In this document: positions 1 through 6,580 of the stretch, piece after piece
How the letters are laid out: each line of letters starts with the position of its first letter
Numbering within the stretch: position 1 is the stretch's first letter
Source of the DNA: Sulfurovum sp.
GTDB taxonomy: Bacteria > Campylobacterota > Campylobacteria > Campylobacterales > Sulfurovaceae
Assembly (NCBI GenBank): GCA_026984165.1
Contig: JALSSQ010000266.1
Coordinates: 1 to 8,519 of the forward strand
Length of the DNA: 8,519 bases
Direction: 5' to 3'
Notes under the pieces: generated by a model
What the model saw: the letters and a program-made list of their open reading frames with translations, nothing else
Databases searched by the model: none
What the model was told of the DNA's origin: nothing
Translations under genes and position numbers: made by a program

Positions 1-1250
1 GCTTCCTCGATGGTTTTTGAGCCTACCATCGCCTCTATGGCAATACCTTGCTCTGCTTTGGTGCCATGGCTAAGGTTCCACTGCGTAGGTGTGATAATTT
101 CATACTTCGAGATACGTCCCTCTTTTACTGTGGTTTCATGTATCAGTGAACCACGTGCAGCTTCTACAACACCTGTACCTTTAAAGTCATCCACTTGTGT
201 ATGATGCGACAAGGTACATGAAGGTTCATCGAGTGCTAGGTTTTGCAAAAGTCTCTTACTGTAGTCCAAAAGCTGTGCCACTTCATGGACTCGTGCAAAT
301 ACACGCGTAAGCAAAGAGTCTTTATAGCGTTTGTGCAAACTTTTGACGATAGGTGTCTTAGCTACCATACCACGTGCCAAAGGCCCCACCTCATAAAGTT
401 TTTCTTTATAAGTCACTGCTTTAGCTACGGTACCTTCTTGAGCTGATTCTTTAACATATCGTGTATCGACACTAGAAACATTCGTAACTATAGACTTGCC
501 TGACTTGGAAACTATACAATCTCCAAAGACAATAAATCTATCATGGCTACGCCCCATCTGAGCCATGTCGTGCGTACCCATTAGATGCAAGAGTCGTCCA
601 AAATCACCTTCTATTTTATGTAAGTTTGAAACAGAGTCAATATTCAAATATGCCTCTAAACTCAATCCTGTCACTACCTGTTCAAAAAACTTTATAGACT
701 CATCTACAAGACTTTGTGCCTGCATCACATCTACATGTGTGGGGTCACAGGTCACACCACCAGGTACAGCATAGCTAGAGTGTGGCCACTGCCCTGCGAA
801 AATTGCCAACGCTTTGGTGATAGTGGAAGAGAGATAGGTGGCTTTAATGGCATAGTTCTCTTCACTTTTTTGATCTACATAAGCTTCTAGCTGTGGAAGT
901 ATAGTCATATAGAGCCATTTTATGTGGTTTTGTATCAGCTCGCAAGAGAGTGTAAACTCACGTATATCATTGGCTTTGTTGCTCAGCACTATAGGCAGAC
1001 CTGCTTTGGTATAACCATCTTCTATAGCACGCACAGCAGAGAGTAAATGTGCATGGTTACAGATACCACATACCCTAGGTGTAATAACCAAGGCATCACG
1101 AGGGGCTTTGCCTCGAAGTATCTCTTCTATACCACGGTAAAACCCAAAGTTAATCTTAACATCTTCTATGAGACCATCGTTAAAGATAAAGTCGAGTTCG
1201 GCTTCTCCTTCTATCTTTTCTATAAGTTGCTTTATATGGACTGATTTCAT
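1..1250 (-). CDS. hupL: [NiFe] hydrogenase large subunit, group 2 type (partial, C-terminus outside window)
   Basis: Catalytic subunit that carries the Ni-Fe centre and splits or forms H2, paired with the small subunit encoded just upstream. 416 complete codons are open with no stop before the left edge. Visible family motifs: KIEGEAEL at residues 12-19, the first metal-binding motif RVCGICNHAH at 59-68 (Cys61 and Cys64 are expected Ni/Fe ligands), WPHSSYAVPGGV at 155-166, and EAARGSLIH at 363-371 followed by YEIITPTQWNLS at 383-394. The second Cys pair (DPCxxC, near the C-terminus) lies beyond the window and cannot be checked. The ATG at 1250 overlaps the stop of the small-subunit gene as ATGA and has GGAG just upstream, which indicates translational coupling. 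EAARG instead of EAPRG and the cytosolic partner fit group 2 (HupL/HupV-like); uptake versus sensory role cannot be told from this sequence. The symbol follows the group 2 naming and is not certain. Confidence 0.93.
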   Translation of the reverse strand, partial: MKSVHIKQLIEKIEGEAELDFIFNDGLIEDVKINFGFYRGIEEILRGKAPRDALVITPRVCGICNHAHLLSAVRAIEDGYTKAGLPIVLSNKANDIREFTLSCELIQNHIKWLYMTILPQLEAYVDQKSEENYAIKATYLSSTITKALAIFAGQWPHSSYAVPGGVTCDPTHVDVMQAQSLVDESIKFFEQVVTGLSLEAYLNIDSVSNLHKIEGDFGRLLHLMGTHDMAQMGRSHDRFIVFGDCIVSKSGKSIVTNVSSVDTRYVKESAQEGTVAKAVTYKEKLYEVGPLARGMVAKTPIVKSLHKRYKDSLLTRVFARVHEVAQLLDYSKRLLQNLALDEPSCTLSHHTQVDDFKGTGVVEAARGSLIHETTVKEGRISKYEIITPTQWNLSHGTKAEQGIAIEAMVGSKTIEE

Positions 1251-2143
1251 CTATCATACTCCAAAAGACGTTCAGAAAAACGCTTTATTTTAAAACTTTT
1301 TACTACCCCTGTCAGTGTCAAGTAGGCACGTCTTGGCACACCCAGAGGCATCTTGGCAGGTATGCCCATATTGGTCTGTGTTTTAAAGAGTGCTGTTTGT
1401 GGAAAATGTGGCTCTGTACATCCAAAACAAGGTATTCCTGCACGTGTTTTAGAGCTCACATCATTCCATAGTATTTTGTTACACGAACCTCTAGTATAAG
1501 GCCCTTGACAGCCTTGTTCATAAAAGAGACAGCCCTCTTTGAGTCCAAAGTTTTTGGTATCTATCTTCCATTCAAAGTATTCGTTACGTGTACAGCCTGT
1601 ATGCACCGTATAGCCATAGAGTTCTACAGGTCTATGTAAGTTATCTATGGCAATTTTTTTGCCATTGGCAAGCATAAGCAAAACATACCCCATCCACCTG
1701 GGGTGTATAGGACAACCTGGTAAAGAGATGAACTTGGAGGCATACGTCTCGTATCGTGACGTTTTTTCTTCCAAGTCAAAACAAAACCCAGAGATATGCT
1801 TTGGGTCATTTTGCTTAAATATCCCTCCAAAGGTAGCACAAGTACCTGCCGAAATAATGGTTTTTGCTTTTTGTGCGTAGGTATGCACGAGAGAAGAAAC
1901 CTCTACTCCACCTTTCATAAATCCTTCTTCTCTGAAAGAGCCTTCCAAGATAAGTATATCACAAGGCACAGCTCTTGAAATAACATCTTCCATACTATAG
2001 CTACCCTCCAATGCAGGGTGATGCACTATTTCAAAATGAGAGAGTAGAGAAAACAAATCGGGGTGATTTAAAAAAGAGTGTGTATTTCCATTACAAGTAA
2101 TGGCTTGTAGCCAAAGCAATTTAGGCTTTGTACTACTAGCCAT
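1247..2143 (-). CDS. hupS: [NiFe] hydrogenase small subunit, cytosolic group 2 type
   Basis: Electron-transfer subunit (298 residues) that relays electrons from the Ni-Fe site through iron-sulfur clusters. Ligands seen: Cys17, Cys102 (AGTCATFGG) and Cys144 (LPGCPIHP) for the proximal cluster; His181, Cys184, Cys205 and Cys212 for the distal cluster; Cys221, Cys239 and Cys242 (IPCFGCTEP) for the medial cluster. The usual CxGC near the N-terminus is CNGN here, so Asn20 replaces the second Cys. There is no twin-arginine signal and no C-terminal membrane helix; the protein starts almost directly at KLLWLQ and ends after PLGVPRRAYLTLTGVVKSF. That architecture fits soluble group 2 enzymes (cyanobacterial HupS, mycobacterial Huc, Aquificae/Campylobacterota forms) rather than membrane-bound group 1. 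The gene lies 4 bp after the TetR gene and overlaps the large-subunit gene by 4 bases, so all three should be cotranscribed. The exact group 2 subgroup is not resolved. Confidence 0.93.
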   Translation of the reverse strand: MASSTKPKLLWLQAITCNGNTHSFLNHPDLFSLLSHFEIVHHPALEGSYSMEDVISRAVPCDILILEGSFREEGFMKGGVEVSSLVHTYAQKAKTIISAGTCATFGGIFKQNDPKHISGFCFDLEEKTSRYETYASKFISLPGCPIHPRWMGYVLLMLANGKKIAIDNLHRPVELYGYTVHTGCTRNEYFEWKIDTKNFGLKEGCLFYEQGCQGPYTRGSCNKILWNDVSSKTRAGIPCFGCTEPHFPQTALFKTQTNMGIPAKMPLGVPRRAYLTLTGVVKSFKIKRFSERLLEYDR

Positions 2144-2147
2144 AACC

Positions 2148-2741
2148 TTATGCCTTTAACGCATTGTAGATATTACGTGAAATATCATCTATATAGAACT
2201 CTATCTCTTTAGGCAATACCTCTTCGCCTTTGAGAAACACCATACCTCCCAAGTACCCCATAAACAGCCCAAAAGCAGAAAAGAAATCTTGGTTACGAAG
2301 CTCACCTGAGCTTACACAGTCATCAAAGAAAATCATAATCTCTGTAATAAACCCAGAGACACAAACCATCCCCTCGCAGCCATCACTAAATACTTCTCGG
2401 TTAGACAAATAAACACGTAAAAAATACTCTATCATCTCAGGCTTCTCTTTTGCCATCGTAAAATAGATAGTCACGATTTGATGTATCTTCTCTTCTGCTG
2501 AGGCTTCAGACATATTGACCACACGTATCTTCTCACCCAATGCCTCTGAAGTATATTTGATAATCTCTTGTGCCAATAAATCTTTAGATGAAAAATAGTT
2601 ATATAAATTCCCTACTGACATCTGTAGTTTACTAGCAATGTCAGGTATGGTTGTTCTATGAAAACCATTGGTCGAAAAAAGTTGTAAAGCAGTCTGAATG
2701 ATGGACTCTCGTTTCAGCGCTTTTTTGTCTGCTATTTTCAT
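2148..2741 (-). CDS. TetR/AcrR-family transcriptional regulator
   Basis: Probable one-component repressor of 197 residues. The N-terminus has the TetR DNA-binding fold: RESIIQTALQLFSTNGF at 11-27, then a helix-turn-helix around 30-50 (TTIPDIASKLQMSVGNLYNY) and the usual SSKDLL at 51-56. The rest is a helical ligand and dimer domain with no recognised effector signature; it contains three cysteines (122, 127, 142). I chose the ATG at 2741 because a GGGGA Shine-Dalgarno sits 5 bases upstream; an in-frame TTG at 2753 would add four residues but would include that ribosome-binding site in the coding region. It is the first gene of the run and lies 4 bp before the hydrogenase small-subunit gene, so it probably controls itself and the hydrogenase. 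An extended -10 and a palindrome lie directly upstream. The ligand is unknown. Confidence 0.9.
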   Translation of the reverse strand: MKIADKKALKRESIIQTALQLFSTNGFHRTTIPDIASKLQMSVGNLYNYFSSKDLLAQEIIKYTSEALGEKIRVVNMSEASAEEKIHQIVTIYFTMAKEKPEMIEYFLRVYLSNREVFSDGCEGMVCVSGFITEIMIFFDDCVSSGELRNQDFFSAFGLFMGYLGGMVFLKGEEVLPKEIEFYIDDISRNIYNALKA

Positions 2742-2746
2742 TTTGT

Positions 2747-2751
2747 TCCCC
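2747..2751 (-). promoter_or_regulatory. Ribosome binding site that sets the TetR start
   Basis: GGGGA on the minus strand, 5 bases before the ATG at 2741. It would overlap the start of the alternative TTG-initiated frame (2753), so it argues for the ATG. Confidence 0.65.
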
Positions 2752-2768
2752 AATAAATTGTTAGAGGT

Positions 2769-2777
2769 ATTTTAGCA
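2769..2777 (-). promoter_or_regulatory. Extended -10 promoter of the TetR-hydrogenase operon
   Basis: The minus strand reads TGCTAAAAT, an extended -10 element (TGn plus a five-of-six match to TATAAT). Transcription would start near 2762, leaving a leader of about 20 bases before the ATG at 2741. No good -35 is visible, which is common in Campylobacterota. Inferred from sequence only. Confidence 0.5.
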
Positions 2778-2780
2778 TAA

Positions 2781-2797
2781 CTTATTGAGCAAATAAG
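2781..2797. promoter_or_regulatory. Palindrome, candidate operator of the TetR regulator
   Basis: CTTATTGAGCAAATAAG is an inverted repeat with perfect 6-bp arms (CTTATT/AATAAG) around 5 central bases. It starts 3 bp beyond the extended -10 of the tetR promoter, in the spacer/-35 zone, where bound repressor would block polymerase. TetR regulators often bind 15-20 bp palindromes in their own promoter. AT-rich 6-bp arms also arise by chance, so this is a candidate only. Confidence 0.4.
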
Positions 2798-2820
2798 ACT
2801 ACCCAGTATTCTTTTTAAGA

Positions 2821-2838
2821 TACAATCCGCATTATAAA
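2821..2838 (+). promoter_or_regulatory. Candidate -10 region for ybeY and the antiporter
   Basis: Two -10-like hexamers lie in the divergent gap on the plus strand: TACAAT at 2821-2826 and TATAAA at 2833-2838. A T-rich stretch (TTCTTTTT) precedes them, but neither has a convincing -35. One of them probably serves ybeY, which has no other upstream gene on this strand inside the window. Which is used cannot be decided here. Confidence 0.35.
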
Positions 2839-2893
2839 TCCAACATAACGCTGTTTAGTACCATTTTACCAAGATTAGGATAAACTTCCAGTT

Positions 2894-3331
2894 ATGATAG
2901 ATTTGGATAATCAGACAGGATTGTGTTTTGAACTCGCAGCATTAGAAAAGATAGCCTCTGCACTTAGTAGCAAAGAAGTGGAACTCATCATCACCGATGA
3001 TAAAACAATGCAAGCACTCAATCATAAGCACAGAGCTAAGCAAAGCAGTACAGATGTACTATCTTTTCCAATGGATGCCCCTTTTACCGAACAGTCAATC
3101 TTTGGTATGCCACTTGGGAGCATTGTTATTTCTGAGTCGTATGTAAAACAAAAAGCCCATGAACTGGGTCATACTGTACAAGATGAACTCTCTTTGCTTT
3201 TTATTCATGGAATGTTACATTTACTGGGCTATGACCATGAATCAGATAATGGAGAAATGCGTCAAAGAGAAGAAACACTTATCAATCAATTTGGCTTGCC
3301 TAAAAGTCTCATCGTAAGAATAGGAGAATAA
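2894..3331 (+). CDS. ybeY: Endoribonuclease YbeY (rRNA maturation factor)
   Basis: Zinc-dependent single-strand endoribonuclease that acts in 16S rRNA 3'-end maturation and 70S quality control. The 145 residues carry the family signature HGMLHLLGYDH at 105-115, giving the three zinc ligands His105, His109 and His115. The conserved upstream block NHKHRAKQSSTDVLSFP is at 43-59, including the typical STDVLSF. Length fits the family (about 140-170). The ATG at 2894 is the first possible start, since an in-frame TAG lies at 2876-2878. The nearest purine-rich stretch, AGGA at 2877-2880, is 13 bases away, so the ribosome-binding site is weak. The antiporter gene starts one base after the stop, so the two are likely cotranscribed, although no functional link between them is known to me. 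Confidence 0.96.
   Translation: MIDLDNQTGLCFELAALEKIASALSSKEVELIITDDKTMQALNHKHRAKQSSTDVLSFPMDAPFTEQSIFGMPLGSIVISESYVKQKAHELGHTVQDELSLLFIHGMLHLLGYDHESDNGEMRQREETLINQFGLPKSLIVRIGE
3322..3326 (+). promoter_or_regulatory. Ribosome binding site for the TTG-started antiporter
   Basis: AGGAG lies inside the last codons of ybeY, 6 bases before TTG at 3333. It has near-ideal sequence and spacing, while the first in-frame ATG (3360) would delete part of the first membrane helix. This decides the start in favour of TTG. Confidence 0.75.
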
Positions 3332-3332
3332 T

Positions 3333-4265
3333 TTGGATTTTGTTATTTTTGTACTCGCCATGGGAGTCCTTATATGGGGAGCGGATTTACTTATTGAACA
3401 GAGTGAACGTATTGCTTTAAAATTTAATATACCTGAGTTTATTATTGGGGCGACACTTATCGCGTTAGGCACATCTTTACCTGAGATGGCTGCCAGTATA
3501 GCAGCAAGCTATAGCAACCAAGCAGATATAGCCATAGCCAATGTTATAGGGAGTAATGTACTCAATATTACACTTGTGCTTGCGACGGTTTTCCTCATTG
3601 CCAAAAACATTCATCCTGACAGAGATTTTTTCGCGAAAGACAGCACATGGGCGCTAGTACCAGTACTTGTCTTTATACTTATGATTATTGATGGTGTCAT
3701 CTCACGCTTTGATGCCATGTTGCTTCTTTTGCTTATGGGAGCATATCTCATGTTCTTACTGAATGATGCGAAAAATATGCCTGAAGAGGATATTGTAACA
3801 TTAGATAGTAAAACATTTTCATGGCTAAAGACCATTCCTATATTAATTGTTGCACTTGCATTAGTTATTTTGGGTGCACATTTTACAGTAGAGAGTGCCT
3901 CATCTATTGCTCATAGTTTTGGTATTTCAGAATGGGTTATTGGTATCATTATGGTCTCTTTAGGAACTTCTTTACCTGAATTAATAGTAAGTGTTTCTGC
4001 AGCATTCAAGGGAAAAGTAGATATGGCTATAGGAAATATTATCGGTTCAAACATGGCAAATACAACTGTTGTACTTGGAACAGCTGCACTCGTTAAACCT
4101 ATGCCTATCGATGCATCTGCCTATCTTTTTGATATTGCCAGCATGATTATAGCCACACTTATTTTAGTCTTTATTACAGCCAATAAGCTCTATAATAAAT
4201 CAGCAGGTATTAGCCTTATTATTATTTTAGGACTTTTTTTAAACAATACCCTGCAACATCTTTAA
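3333..4265 (+). CDS. Calcium/sodium antiporter, CaCA family (YrbG-like)
   Basis: Inner-membrane cation exchanger of 310 residues that should export Ca2+ in exchange for Na+ or H+. It shows the two internally repeated alpha motifs of the CaCA family in inverted halves: IALGTSLPE at 43-51 with IGSNVLN at 72-78, and VSLGTSLPE at 208-216 with IGSNMAN at 237-243. Glu51 and Glu216 are the expected Ca2+ ligands. About ten hydrophobic segments are visible, with a polar loop (about 143-165) between the halves, as usual. The start is TTG at 3333, supported by AGGAG 6 bases upstream; ATG at 3360 is the alternative. It follows ybeY by one base. It ends 15 bp from the convergent mrdA stop with no strong terminator between. 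Ion specificity is inferred from the family only. Confidence 0.93.
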   Translation: MDFVIFVLAMGVLIWGADLLIEQSERIALKFNIPEFIIGATLIALGTSLPEMAASIAASYSNQADIAIANVIGSNVLNITLVLATVFLIAKNIHPDRDFFAKDSTWALVPVLVFILMIIDGVISRFDAMLLLLLMGAYLMFLLNDAKNMPEEDIVTLDSKTFSWLKTIPILIVALALVILGAHFTVESASSIAHSFGISEWVIGIIMVSLGTSLPELIVSVSAAFKGKVDMAIGNIIGSNMANTTVVLGTAALVKPMPIDASAYLFDIASMIIATLILVFITANKLYNKSAGISLIIILGLFLNNTLQHL

Positions 4266-4280
4266 GTCATACTCTACGCT

Positions 4281-6119
4281 CTAAAATGAACTAAGATTAT
4301 CATCTAATCTTTTGGCAGTTTTTCGTTCTTGACCTTTAAAATATTTATTTCTATATAACCATCGATAAATATCTGCTGCTATGGGACCTGAAGTACTTCC
4401 TCCATGCCCTCCATGCTCTACAAGTACCGTAACAACAAATTGTGGGTTATTGTAGGGTGCATATGTCGTTATCCATGCATGCGAACGTCGAAAATACTCT
4501 AATTCTGCCTCTTTTAGACGTTTTTTTGTAGATTGAGGAATAGAAATAACTTGTGATGTACCTGTTTTTCCTGCAACTATAACAGGAAGTTCACTCATCG
4601 TTTTAAATGCTGTTCCTCCTTTAACATTACATACATCATACATACCTTTTCTAATCTCGCTTAAATAATATGGATCAAAAGAGATAGGTTTTACTGTGGG
4701 AGAAGTAATATTATTATCTATAATTTTTGCGATACGTGGTGTAACCAGATTAGATGTAGCAAGCAAAGCGGTATATCTTGCAACTTGCAATGGTGTAACA
4801 AGATCATACCCTTGTCCAATGGATGAGATAACCGTTTCCCCCATGTACCATGCTTGTTTATAGCGCTTCATCTTCCATGCTTTATCTGGAATAACACCAT
4901 TATATTCTTTAGGCAAGTCAACACCTGTTTTTACCCCTAAACCAAAAGAACGTAAGTGTTTAGCCATTGCATTAATACCCACTTTTAGGCTTTTATTGTA
5001 AAAGTAAACATCACAACTTTCTCTTATAGCTCTACGCAAACGTACAGTTCCATGCCCCCATTTAGCCCAACACCTAAACTTATGTTTACTTTTTCCCAAA
5101 GTAATATATCCAGCACAATGTTCAGACGTATCTAATACACCCGTTAAAGATTTTGAAAAAGCAAGAGCCATTCCCATTTTGATGGTTGAGCCAGGAGGAT
5201 AGGTACCATGAATAAACTTATTAGTAAAAGGATGTGCTAAATTCTCTTGTAAAGCACGCCAATCTTTTATACTAATACCGCCTACGAATAGATTTGGATC
5301 ATATGAAGGGTAACTGACTGCAGATAATATTTCACCATTGGTACGCATCACGATAGCAACACCTACTTCATGAGATTCTTTAAAACGTTCATAAATCATT
5401 TTTTGTAAATCTATATCCACATTTAGTTGGATATTTTTATTATCTTTAGGTGCTACTTTTTTAAGCACTTCAATCGCTTTATTGGTAGCTGTTACTTTAG
5501 AAATAACATACCCTAGTTCACCTTCAAGAACTTTATTATAATAACGCTCAAGTCCCGATTTTCCTACTTTACCAACTTCATTGACAACAGGGTCATTTAT
5601 ATTTTCTTTTTTATTTGAACGCCCCGTATATCCTATAATATGTGCTGCATATTTTCCATAAGGATAGTAACGTTTTGTTTCCGCTTCTATTTTTACTTCA
5701 GGTAATAAACTTAATTTGGGGTATGCACCCATCATGTTAGGATAATGAATAAAATCTACCACTTTTATAAATTTATGATTATATGGAGAATTATGTTTTT
5801 TATAAACTTTAAGCATAATTGTTTTATTTAAATCTGGAAAGGTTTCAATCAATTTATCTACCACTTCCAAAAGTTTTTTACCCTTCAATTTTAAATGTGG
5901 TTGTATTGAAATTGAAAAACCTATCTGATTCATAGCTAGTAAATGGCCATGTATATCAGATATCTCTCCTCTAACAGGTTTTATATAGCGTTTTCGTTCA
6001 ATATTATCTTTTGCTAAACCTTCATAATAGAAATTTGACTTGATACTCACATGATAGAGTCTTGCAACCATGCCTCCCCAAAAAAGTAGAAAAACAAATA
6101 TAACAAATTTATATCTCAT
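4281..6119 (-). CDS. mrdA: Penicillin-binding protein 2 (peptidoglycan DD-transpeptidase MrdA)
   Basis: Transpeptidase of the elongasome that crosslinks lateral-wall peptidoglycan, working with RodA, MreC and MreD. 612 residues, normal for PBP2. A single N-terminal membrane helix at about 4-24 anchors it, with the bulk in the periplasm. The pedestal domain follows (RGEISDIHGHLLA at 50-62, a typical PBP2 start, and GKVGKSGLERYYN at 183-195). The transpeptidase domain has the catalytic SxxK (Ser311-Thr-Ile-Lys314, in PPGSTIKMG), the second motif Ser368-Cys-Asp370 in RESCDVYFY, as is usual for PBP2, and Lys518-Thr-Gly520 in GKTGTSQ. All active-site residues are present. ATG at 6119 overlaps the stop of the upstream membrane-protein gene as ATGA, so translation is probably coupled. 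It is the last gene of the lptC-to-mrdA operon and converges with the antiporter. Confidence 0.97.
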   Translation of the reverse strand: MRYKFVIFVFLLFWGGMVARLYHVSIKSNFYYEGLAKDNIERKRYIKPVRGEISDIHGHLLAMNQIGFSISIQPHLKLKGKKLLEVVDKLIETFPDLNKTIMLKVYKKHNSPYNHKFIKVVDFIHYPNMMGAYPKLSLLPEVKIEAETKRYYPYGKYAAHIIGYTGRSNKKENINDPVVNEVGKVGKSGLERYYNKVLEGELGYVISKVTATNKAIEVLKKVAPKDNKNIQLNVDIDLQKMIYERFKESHEVGVAIVMRTNGEILSAVSYPSYDPNLFVGGISIKDWRALQENLAHPFTNKFIHGTYPPGSTIKMGMALAFSKSLTGVLDTSEHCAGYITLGKSKHKFRCWAKWGHGTVRLRRAIRESCDVYFYNKSLKVGINAMAKHLRSFGLGVKTGVDLPKEYNGVIPDKAWKMKRYKQAWYMGETVISSIGQGYDLVTPLQVARYTALLATSNLVTPRIAKIIDNNITSPTVKPISFDPYYLSEIRKGMYDVCNVKGGTAFKTMSELPVIVAGKTGTSQVISIPQSTKKRLKEAELEYFRRSHAWITTYAPYNNPQFVVTVLVEHGGHGGSTSGPIAADIYRWLYRNKYFKGQERKTAKRLDDNLSSF

Positions 6120-6571
6120 AATGTCATTACCACCAAAATATCAACAATAAGAGAATAAAATAAAATCGTATCTAGTACTACAGAAACACTTTGAAAAATG
6201 AAATCATACCCAAGCAATAATCCTAAATAAAAAGTATCAATCAATATTACTAAAAGGACAGGTCTACATACGTGGCATCTTCTAAAATATGCCAAACTCT
6301 GATAAAATAATACATATACCAGCAAAGATGCAATAATTGTTATGAAAAAAGGTAAAGACAAATTAGCTTCCAAATTGATAAAATATATGATAGAAAATAA
6401 TACATAATGCCATTTACCTGTTTCTATACCCAAAATCATAATATAACCCATTATACCTATAAACAAAGGCAAAAAAACATAAATTGAGATTAACATAGGA
6501 TAAAATGCTATAAATAAAAGTAATAGTACCCATACAAAAGGATGATATAAAAAATTAAATAACTTACCCAT
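6116..6571 (-). CDS. Small multipass membrane protein, MreD candidate
   Basis: 151 residues, strongly hydrophobic, with five to six likely membrane helices (about 12-32, 33-49, 55-70, 73-93, 103-122, 127-149) and a short positive loop, YFRRCHVCRP, at 95-104 holding a Cys-x-x-Cys-like pair (Cys99, Cys102). I do not recognise it by sequence. Size, helix number and position directly before mrdA match MreD, the elongasome membrane protein whose gene precedes mrdA in many bacteria. From memory, Campylobacter jejuni has an unnamed integral membrane protein at the same place between engB and its PBP2 gene. The ATG at 6571 lies 9 bp after the acetyltransferase stop without a clear ribosome-binding site, and its own stop overlaps the mrdA start. 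The MreD call is an inference from context. Confidence 0.8.
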   Translation of the reverse strand: MGKLFNFLYHPFVWVLLLLFIAFYPMLISIYVFLPLFIGIMGYIMILGIETGKWHYVLFSIIYFINLEANLSLPFFITIIASLLVYVLFYQSLAYFRRCHVCRPVLLVILIDTFYLGLLLGYDFIFQSVSVVLDTILFYSLIVDILVVMTL

Positions 6572-6580
6572 AAGAATATA

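Noticed and set aside
10..1244. Short plus-strand open frames (for example 10-204, 565-774, 1047-1244)
   Set aside because: They lie antisense to the continuous, motif-rich large-subunit frame and give no recognisable protein.
2742..2753. TTG at 2753 as the start of the TetR gene
   Set aside because: The GGGGA ribosome-binding site lies inside that extension and is ideally spaced for the ATG at 2741.
2754..2893. Small RNA or riboswitch in the divergent gap
   Set aside because: Only promoter-like elements and one short palindrome are visible; there is no stable structured segment or known riboswitch core.
3242..3472. Minus-strand open frame of 76 codons across the ybeY/antiporter junction
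   Set aside because: It is antisense to two well-supported genes and has no recognisable feature.
4293..4311. Hairpin AAGATTA-N5-TAATCTT as a terminator for the antiporter or mrdA
   Set aside because: The 7-bp stem has only one G-C pair and is not followed by a real T run on either strand, so it is too weak to call a terminator.
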